This document shows, piece after piece, positions 1 through 5,039 of a DNA stretch of 5,039 nt (its first letter is position 1; every line of letters begins with the position of its first letter). The position numbers and the translations under genes are program-made. Under the pieces are notes generated by a model. It was not told the origin of the DNA, did no database searches, and saw only the letters and a program-made list of their open reading frames with translations. Origin of the DNA: Pseudomonadota bacterium (GTDB lineage Bacteria > Myxococcota > Polyangia > Polyangiales > Polyangiaceae); the NCBI GenBank assembly GCA_023419055.1, contig JAEZYO010000935.1, positions 1 through 5,039 on the forward strand, read 5' to 3'.

Positions 1-163
1 CGCTTACTCCGACCGCGCCGAGCAGCCGCCCCAACCGCACGAGCGCGGCGTACACCACCCGCGCGGGTGAAAACCCGCCCCAGATCGTGCCTCGAAGTCG
101 CCGCAGCGCGACGGCCTCGGAAGAATCCGCTGACGGAGGGTTCGCGAGCATGGCCGCGACCAT
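1..163 (-). CDS. Possible start of an unidentified downstream ORF (partial, weak)
   Basis: A minus-strand frame is open from within the regulator gene to the window edge. It contains ATG codons at 163-161 and 151-149 and a GTG at 313-311 that would overlap the regulator. From the first ATG it encodes about 54 residues beginning MVAAMLANPPSADSSEAVAL and ending in a mildly hydrophobic stretch (VVYAALVRLGRLLGAVGV). A hand count gives a third-position GC of about 80 percent and a second-position GC near 57 percent, which is the coding-like pattern. Against it, none of the three starts has a clear Shine-Dalgarno sequence, and other frames here are also open, as is common at this GC content. I do not recognise a family. 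It could equally be non-coding 3' sequence. Confidence 0.2.
   Translation of the reverse strand, partial: MVAAMLANPPSADSSEAVALRRLRGTIWGGFSPARVVYAALVRLGRLLGAVGVS
63..78. repeat. Small perfect inverted repeat (6-bp stem, 4-base loop)
   Basis: GCGGGT at 63-68 pairs exactly with ACCCGC at 73-78 around the loop GAAA, which is a GNRA-type tetraloop if read from the plus strand. There is no run of T after it on either strand, so it does not meet the standard for an intrinsic terminator. It might be an RNA hairpin in the 3' region of the operon or chance in GC-rich DNA. Confidence 0.4.
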
Positions 164-248
164 CGCAAAGGACCGAGGTCGAACGAACAGTTTCCGAACG
201 AGCGCCTCCGAGCGGAACCCGAGCCGTAGACCCGCGAGGACGAGCCGC

Positions 249-1028
249 TCAGGTCCGGCGGACGCCCGCGGCGGTGGCGAGCAGCATGTCTCGGACGCCC
301 TGCGCTCGCTCACGAGCGACCGGCACGCGCAGGCCGCTCGACTCTTCACCGAGCTTGCTGCCGACGAAGAGCCGCGTCTCCGTGCCGTCGCGCTCGAGCT
401 CGCGGATGTGCTTCGCATTCACGAGCCAATTACGGTGGACGCGCGTGAGGGTGCGTCCAAAGGATGCCTCGATCGCGGACAGCGACAGGTCGAGATCGAA
501 CGTCCCGTGCTCGGTGTGCACGCAGGTGAGGCGCGAGGAAGCCTCGAACGCCCAGACCTCGTGAGGGTCGAGAAAAACCAGGTTCTTGCCGCGATGAGCG
601 ACGATGCGGAGCGGCTCTGCGGGGGCCTCTGGAGGCCTCCTCTGCCGCACTCGTGCGAGACACTGCTCGACTCGTTCTTCCGTGAACGGCTTGAGCAGGT
701 AGTCGACCACGCCGAGATCGAACGCCTCGAGCGCGTGCTCCTTGAACGCCGTCGCGAGCACGAACAAGGGTGCGTTCGCGCGCTTGGCGACGGAGCGCAC
801 GAGCTCGAGCCCCGCGGCGTCACCGCTCCCCACGAGCTGCACGTCCACGAAAGCAACGTCGATGGCGCCCGGCGCTGCCGCAGAAAGCACGCGCTTGGCC
901 TCATCCAGGCTGCTGACGGCGCCGACCACCTCGGCGAGGCGAGACCCTTCCAAGAGCTCCACGAGGTAGTTGCGCGCTACCCACTCGTCTTCCACGACCA
1001 GGGCTCTGAGCGGGACCTCCTTCGACAT
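249..1028 (-). CDS. LytTR-family response regulator
   Basis: Cytoplasmic transcription regulator, 259 residues, the usual length for this class (LytR/AlgR/AgrA-like). The receiver domain spans about residues 7-128: acidic pocket E13-D14-E15, phospho-acceptor D62 in AFVDVQL, T93 in LATAF and K113-P114 in LLKPF, all at expected positions. After a proline-rich linker (131-139), the LytTR DNA-binding domain covers about 140-240. It carries the signature VHRNWLVN (197-204) followed by AKHIRELERD. The ATG at 1026-1028 is preceded by GGAGG with 8 bases between. It sits only three bases after the kinase stop, so the two genes are very probably co-translated and are a cognate pair. LytTR proteins bind pairs of short direct repeats in promoters. 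The target here is inferred to be the promoter of this same operon, outside the window. Nothing in the protein looks damaged; the DNA target is unknown. Confidence 0.96.
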   Translation of the reverse strand: MSKEVPLRALVVEDEWVARNYLVELLEGSRLAEVVGAVSSLDEAKRVLSAAAPGAIDVAFVDVQLVGSGDAAGLELVRSVAKRANAPLFVLATAFKEHALEAFDLGVVDYLLKPFTEERVEQCLARVRQRRPPEAPAEPLRIVAHRGKNLVFLDPHEVWAFEASSRLTCVHTEHGTFDLDLSLSAIEASFGRTLTRVHRNWLVNAKHIRELERDGTETRLFVGSKLGEESSGLRVPVARERAQGVRDMLLATAAGVRRT

Positions 1029-1031
1029 CGC

Positions 1032-2309
1032 TCAGGCCTCCGCCGCCCGCGGCACGGCGCGAAGCACGGAGCTTTGAGGCACGAACGTCACGGGCAGCGC
1101 CACGATGGCTCGCGTGCCGTCGCGCGACGACTCGAAGTTGACGCTCGCGTCGGGATACCTGAGCTCGAGGCGGCGCCGCACCATCTTCAGCCCCAGGCTG
1201 CCCTCCCGCGGAGGCCCGGGCCTCATCCCGGGCCCGTTGTCCTCGACCACGCACAGCAGCCGCAGGGAGTCCTCGTCTTCGACCGACACGCGCAGTCGCA
1301 CCCAGCCTCCACTCATCCGCGCGAGCGCCCCGTGCTTCACGGCGTTCTCTACCAACGGCTGCAGCAAGAGGCGCGGCACGAGGACCTCACGCGCTCCCGG
1401 AGCGATGTCCCACTCGAACTTCAGCATGTTCCCGTGGCGCGATTCGAGGATCTCCGCGTAGCGCTGGAGCCACGCGACCTCCTCGTCGAGGGGCCGGAGC
1501 TCGTCCGTGTCGCGCAGCGCGTCGCTCAGGAGATCGCCCAGGCAGGCGAGGAGCCTGCGCGCCTCGCGCGGGTTCTGGGTCACGAGCCCCGCGATCAGGT
1601 TGAGCGTGTTGAGCAAGAAGTGAGGCTCGAGCTGCGCCCGGATGTGACCAAGCTCCGCGGAGGCACGGAGCTTGTCCGCCTCCACGCGGAGCTTCTCCGC
1701 TTCGAGCGCGCGAAAGCGCGCGTCCTCGATCGCGTAGGGATAGATGAACGCGAGCGCCCAGATCCCCGACTGGAAGAGCGCCATGATCGCGCCGGCGCCG
1801 GTCGTCATCGGCAAATTCACGGTCTTCGCGCCGAAGAACGTCCGGAGGCCGTCGAACTCGAGCGCCAGAGCGCCCGCGCTGATCCCGAGCAGCCCTCCGA
1901 CGAAGACCGCCGCGCACACGCTCAGCATCACGGTGTGCATCGGAGGCTTGTGCCGCCGCGAGCTCGCCGCGTAGACCAGCGTCAAGACGCCCATCACGAT
2001 GGGCATCATCGAGAGCCACGCGAGCAGTCGCGGCAGGATCAGCTCTCGCTCGACCCCGGCGAGCCACGCGGTAGCCACGTGCAAGAGCGCGAGGATGACC
2101 ACGATCTTCCCGGCGATGCGGAAGCGATCGCGCCGGAACAGGCCGACTTTCGCCCCGTTCGCCGCGGGACACGAGCGAGAGCGCCGCAAGCGGCGGATGA
2201 GCTTCACGACCTTGAGTTTGGCACGCTCGCGAAGCGGCGCACGCCTCTGATGGCTCGTCGGAAGCGCGCGACCGCTCGCGGGCACGGGGCTCCGCGACCC
2301 AAGCTTCAC
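1032..2309 (-). CDS. LytS-type sensor histidine kinase
   Basis: Membrane-bound sensor kinase, 425 residues, which should autophosphorylate on His and pass the phosphate to the LytTR regulator encoded next. Residues 1-60 form an Arg/Lys-rich cytoplasmic tail. Four hydrophobic helices lie near 66-85, 91-113, 124-150 and 170-193. Residues about 194-222 (RALEAEKLRVEADKLRASAE) look like a coiled-coil linker. The His_kinase domain (PF06580 type) follows, with H230 in LEPHFLLNTLN. The ATPase domain has the N box LVENAVKHG (N322) and the G1 box DNGPGM (357-362), then GSLGLKMVRRRLELRYP, typical of this family. All catalytic motifs look intact. The GTG start at 2309 is chosen because GGAGG lies 7 bases upstream and the codon overlaps the permease stop as GTGA. 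A GTG at residue 35 has a much weaker upstream context. There is no PAS, GAF or large periplasmic sensor, so the signal is probably sensed in or at the membrane. AlgZ/FimS and YpdA/BtsS are relatives by architecture, but no orthology is claimed. Confidence 0.95.
   Translation of the reverse strand: MKLGSRSPVPASGRALPTSHQRRAPLRERAKLKVVKLIRRLRRSRSCPAANGAKVGLFRRDRFRIAGKIVVILALLHVATAWLAGVERELILPRLLAWLSMMPIVMGVLTLVYAASSRRHKPPMHTVMLSVCAAVFVGGLLGISAGALALEFDGLRTFFGAKTVNLPMTTGAGAIMALFQSGIWALAFIYPYAIEDARFRALEAEKLRVEADKLRASAELGHIRAQLEPHFLLNTLNLIAGLVTQNPREARRLLACLGDLLSDALRDTDELRPLDEEVAWLQRYAEILESRHGNMLKFEWDIAPGAREVLVPRLLLQPLVENAVKHGALARMSGGWVRLRVSVEDEDSLRLLCVVEDNGPGMRPGPPREGSLGLKMVRRRLELRYPDASVNFESSRDGTRAIVALPVTFVPQSSVLRAVPRAAEA
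1037..1041 (-). promoter_or_regulatory. Ribosome binding site of the response regulator gene
   Basis: On the minus strand GGAGG at 1041-1037 lies eight bases before the ATG at 1028. It is embedded in the last codons of the kinase gene, so ribosomes finishing the kinase would arrive beside it. This supports the ATG at 1028 over any later start. Confidence 0.8.
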
Positions 2310-5039
2310 TCGGCGGCCTCCGGCAGGGGCGTCGCCGGACGATCGAGCAGGCGCTCGAGCTCCGCCTCGCCGAGGTCGACCGCCTGCTTCTTGCGGCGCG
2401 CAAACCAGCCTGCCACGTCGTCGAAGAGGGAGTAGGCGACCGGAATGGCGAGCAACGTCAGGATCAGCGAGAAAGACTGACCGCCGATCACGATGCCGGC
2501 GATGTTGCGGTTGTTACCCGAGCCGATGCCGTGAGACAGCGCCAGCGGAACCATGCCCGCCACGAACGCGATGGTGGTCATCAAGATCGGACGCAGCCGG
2601 TCTCGATTGGCCTCGAGGATCGCTTCGAGCCGAGGCTTACCCAGCTTTCTCAAGTGGTTCGTGTGATCGATTTGCAAGATGGCGTTCTTCTTCACTACGC
2701 CGAACAGCACGAGCAGACCGAGCCCCGACATCAGGTTCAGGCCTTGCCCGAAGAGCACGAGCGAGAGCAACGCGAACGGCACGGTCAGGGGCAGAGAGAT
2801 CAAGATGATGATCGGGTAGAGCCACGACTCGAACTGTGCCGCGAGGATCAGGTACATGAAGACGAACGACATGCCGATCGCGAGCAGGAAGCCCGCGCCG
2901 AGCTCGGCCGACGATTTCGAGCGTCCCGTCGGCACCAGGCGGTACTCCTGCGGCGCCTTGACGGCGGCGAAAGCATCCTGAATCGCCTTGACCACGTCGC
3001 TCTCGCCGTAACCGGGCGCGACGTTCGCCATGAACGTGATCTGACGCTGGCGGCCGAGGCGGTTGATCTGCGACGCCGAGCGAGCATCCTCCGTCGTCAC
3101 GACCGAGGACACCGGCACGGTGCCGCCCTTCCTGGAGGGTACGCTCAGCAAGGCGAGCGCGCTCGCGTCACTCCGGTACTCGCGCTCGGCGCGAACACGG
3201 ACGTCGTACTCCTCGCCGTGCTCGGCGTAAGAGCCGACCTTGGCACCCGCGACCAGCGAGCGCAGCGTCCCGGCCACGTCCGCGACGCTCACGCCTAGAT
3301 CCGAAGCTCGATCGCGATCGACGGAGACCCGAAGCTCCGGCTTGCCGACGATCAGGTTCGTGTCCAGGTCGACCACCGCGGGGTTCTTGCGGATGAGCGG
3401 GATCATCTGCGCGGAGAGCTGCTCGATCTTCGCGAGGTCGGGCCCGCTCACCACGTACTGCACCGCCGCGGAGGAGGAGCCCGCGCTGATCGCCGCGACC
3501 TCCGCCACGTTGACGCGCAGGTTCTTCGGCAACTTGGTGAGGATCTCGCGGCGCGTGCGATCCATGAGCTCGAGCTGCGTCACCTTGCGTGCCTTCGGAT
3601 CGGTCAACGCGACGTAGATGCTCGCCAGGTTCTGCACCTGCGCGTCACCGCCCGCCACCGTGACCACGCTGTGCGCGACGCCCTCGAGCGCTCGCACCTC
3701 TTGCGCCACCCGCTCGGCGACGAGAGCCGTCTCTTCCGCGCTCGTACCCTCCGGAGCGCGCAGGCTGACCTCGAACTGAGCCTGATCGTCCACCGGGACG
3801 AAGCCGGTCGGGATGCGCTTCATCAAGGGGCCACAGGACCCGAGTGAGAGCGCGCAGAGCAGCACGATGGCCCAGCGGTGCGACATGGACCAACCGAGGA
3901 GCCGCATGTACGCCCTCTCGATTGGTCGGTAGAAGGTGTCCACCAGGCGGGCGAGCCGCGGCGGCGCGCCGTCGGTGCTCGGTCGGAGCATGCGCGCCGA
4001 GAGCATCGGAGTGAGCGTGAAGCTCACGAACAGCGACACCCCGACCGCGAAGGCCATGGTGTAGCCGAAATTCTTCAAGAAGCGGCCCGGGATCCCGCCC
4101 ACGAACGCGACCGGCACGAACACGGCCATCAGCGAGAAGGTCGTCGCCATCACCGGCAGCCCAATCTCGCGCGTCGCGAGGACCGCCGCCGGGAACGGCT
4201 TCATCCCCTTCTCCTGGATGAAGCGGACGATGTTCTCGAGCACGACGATGGCGTCGTCGATCACGATGCCGACCGCGAGCGCGAGCGCGAGCAGCGTCAG
4301 CATGTTGAGCGAGAAGCCCTGCACCCACATGAGCGCGAAGGTGCCGACGAGCGAGATCGGGATGGCCGAGGCGGCGATCAGGGTGCTCCGCCCGCTGCCG
4401 AGGAAGAGCAGCACGACGAGCGCCGCCAGCAGCGCGCCGATCACCAAGTGCTCCTTGACCGCGCCTACGGAGGTCCGGATGGACTGCGAGTTGTCGCGCA
4501 CGAGCTCGAGCGCGACCCCCGACGGGAGCCCGCGCTTCACCTCTTCCAGGCGCTTGACGACGGCGTCGACCACCGCCACGGTGTTCGTGCCGGATTGCTT
4601 GCGGATCGACAGCATCACCGCGCGCTCGCCGTCGTAGCTGGCGAGGCTCGTGAGCTCCTCCTCGCCGTCCTCGACGCGCGCCACGTCGCCGACGCGGACC
4701 ACGCCGCCGGCGTCTTCTCGAAGCACCAGGCGGGAGAACCCCTCGACCGAGTCGACGCGTCCGGCCACTCGCACCGTGATCTGCTCGGGGCCGGTCTCGA
4801 GGCTTCCGCCCGGGGTAGACAGGCTCTGCGCCGCGATCGCGCGCTCGACGTCGACGGCCGTCAGGCCGTAGGCGCGCAGCTTGAGCGGGTCGAGCCAGAC
4901 GTGGATCTGCCGCGACCGCCCGCCCACGATGGTGACCTGTCCGACGCCCGAGATGCTCTCGAGCTGACGCCTGACCTTCTTGTCCGCGATCTCGGTCACC
5001 TCGCGGTGAGGCAACTTCGAGCGCAGCGCGATCAGCATG
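2306..5039 (-). CDS. RND efflux transporter permease, HAE1/AcrB-like (5'-partial)
   Basis: Inner-membrane permease of a tripartite RND pump, which by family exports drugs, lipophilic compounds or metabolites using the proton gradient. The visible 910 residues run to a TGA stop. Aligning the ISGVGQV region with AcrB suggests about 130 N-terminal residues, including the first membrane helix, lie beyond the window, so the Met codon at 5036-5038 is probably internal. Visible residues 1-195 and about 406-705 are periplasmic porter/docking regions. Membrane helices fall near 196-215, 218-238, 245-266, 292-316, 325-348, 388-405, 712-731, 737-761, 768-789, 812-835 and 845-869. Proton-relay residues are present: D261-D262 in GIVIDDAIVVLEN (AcrB D407/D408) and K784 in VVKKNAIL (AcrB K940). 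The double Asp argues against the metal-exporting HME subfamily. The C-terminal tail, about 40 residues, is charged. The gene shares a GTGA overlap with the kinase gene downstream. Family is certain; substrate cannot be told. Confidence 0.96.
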   Translation of the reverse strand, partial: MLIALRSKLPHREVTEIADKKVRRQLESISGVGQVTIVGGRSRQIHVWLDPLKLRAYGLTAVDVERAIAAQSLSTPGGSLETGPEQITVRVAGRVDSVEGFSRLVLREDAGGVVRVGDVARVEDGEEELTSLASYDGERAVMLSIRKQSGTNTVAVVDAVVKRLEEVKRGLPSGVALELVRDNSQSIRTSVGAVKEHLVIGALLAALVVLLFLGSGRSTLIAASAIPISLVGTFALMWVQGFSLNMLTLLALALAVGIVIDDAIVVLENIVRFIQEKGMKPFPAAVLATREIGLPVMATTFSLMAVFVPVAFVGGIPGRFLKNFGYTMAFAVGVSLFVSFTLTPMLSARMLRPSTDGAPPRLARLVDTFYRPIERAYMRLLGWSMSHRWAIVLLCALSLGSCGPLMKRIPTGFVPVDDQAQFEVSLRAPEGTSAEETALVAERVAQEVRALEGVAHSVVTVAGGDAQVQNLASIYVALTDPKARKVTQLELMDRTRREILTKLPKNLRVNVAEVAAISAGSSSAAVQYVVSGPDLAKIEQLSAQMIPLIRKNPAVVDLDTNLIVGKPELRVSVDRDRASDLGVSVADVAGTLRSLVAGAKVGSYAEHGEEYDVRVRAEREYRSDASALALLSVPSRKGGTVPVSSVVTTEDARSASQINRLGRQRQITFMANVAPGYGESDVVKAIQDAFAAVKAPQEYRLVPTGRSKSSAELGAGFLLAIGMSFVFMYLILAAQFESWLYPIIILISLPLTVPFALLSLVLFGQGLNLMSGLGLLVLFGVVKKNAILQIDHTNHLRKLGKPRLEAILEANRDRLRPILMTTIAFVAGMVPLALSHGIGSGNNRNIAGIVIGGQSFSLILTLLAIPVAYSLFDDVAGWFARRKKQAVDLGEAELERLLDRPATPLPEAAE
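2317..2321 (-). promoter_or_regulatory. Ribosome binding site of the kinase gene
   Basis: On the minus strand GGAGG at 2321-2317 is followed by seven bases (CCGCCGA) and then GTG at 2309-2307. The site lies inside the final codons of the permease gene. The GTG overlaps the permease TGA as GTGA, a layout typical of translational coupling. It decides the kinase start in favour of the upstream GTG. Confidence 0.8.

Larger units (their letters stand above)
1..248. other. Region downstream of the operon, no confident gene
   Basis: After the regulator TGA at 251-249 the sequence remains GC-rich. I see no RNA gene, no transposon end and no T-rich intrinsic terminator on either strand. It holds the weak minus-strand ORF listed separately, a hairpin at 63-78 and a 7-base direct repeat at 180-201. 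On the plus strand one frame entering from the edge stops at 67-69 (TGA) after 22 codons, so the tail of a convergent gene cannot be excluded, but 22 codons are too few to judge. Confidence 0.5.

Noticed and set aside
87..2435. A 782-residue open frame on the plus strand opposite the kinase and regulator genes
   Set aside because: It is codon-aligned antisense to both genes. In that phase its stops arise only from the sense codons TTA, CTA and TCA, which are rare at this GC content, so a long open frame is expected. The protein is dominated by Arg, His, Glu and Ala with no domain, whereas the minus-strand proteins carry full catalytic motifs.
2531..3298. A 255-residue plus-strand open frame inside the permease gene
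   Set aside because: It is codon-aligned antisense to the permease, explained by the same lack of TTA, CTA and TCA codons. Its translation is a low-complexity mix of Arg, His, Gln and Glu with no recognisable family.
3826..3850. A lipobox-like LSLGSC in the seventh membrane helix of the permease
   Set aside because: It lies in the middle of the polypeptide, within a helix expected in all RND permeases, and it is not at an N-terminal signal peptide. Lipoprotein processing there is not credible.
3645..4328. A 227-residue minus-strand open frame within the permease gene
   Set aside because: It is a shifted frame of the permease, rich in Arg, Gly and Ala. The permease frame is uninterrupted here and encodes conserved helices, so this is a shadow and not evidence of a frameshift.
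5036..5038. ATG at the right edge as the true start of the permease
   Set aside because: The protein would lack the first membrane helix and about 130 residues that RND permeases need, and the frame is still open at the edge. The gene is better taken as truncated by the window.

Overview
The window is a high-GC bacterial segment that reads as one tightly packed operon on the minus strand. In order of transcription, right to left, it holds the C-terminal part of an RND-superfamily efflux permease (5039 to 2306, its 5' end lying outside the window), a LytS-type sensor histidine kinase (2309 to 1032) and a LytTR-family response regulator (1028 to 249). The strong G/C bias at third codon positions and the pump plus LytS/LytTR content would fit a Gram-negative such as a myxobacterium-like delta-proteobacterium. 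That lineage guess rests on composition and gene style only. The Gram-negative part is firmer, because the pump is of the HAE1 (AcrB-like) tripartite type.

Layout: 2306-5039 is the permease. It has the proton-relay Asp-Asp pair in the fourth membrane helix and the matching Lys in the tenth. Its stop codon overlaps the GTG start of the kinase in a GTGA junction, and a GGAGG ribosome binding site sits inside the last permease codons. The kinase has a basic N-terminal tail, four predicted membrane helices, a short coiled coil, and the His_kinase/HATPase_c core with its H, N and G1 boxes intact. Only TGA-GCG separates the kinase from the regulator ATG, again behind a GGAGG. The regulator has a receiver domain with D62 and K113, and a C-terminal LytTR DNA-binding domain with the VHRNWLVN signature.

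Positions 1-248 hold no confident gene. One minus-strand frame stays open to the window edge with coding-like base use but has no good ribosome site. There is also a small perfect hairpin at 63-78 and a 7-base direct repeat at 180-201.

Taken together, the kinase and regulator are very probably a dedicated two-component pair made from the same transcript as the pump. The likely arrangement is that an envelope or membrane signal read by the four-helix sensor leads to LytTR-mediated control of the efflux operon. The promoter, and any membrane-fusion and outer-membrane partners, would lie beyond position 5039. The families themselves are well known; the less common element is the coupling of an RND pump to a LytS/LytTR pair rather than to an OmpR-type or TetR-type regulator.
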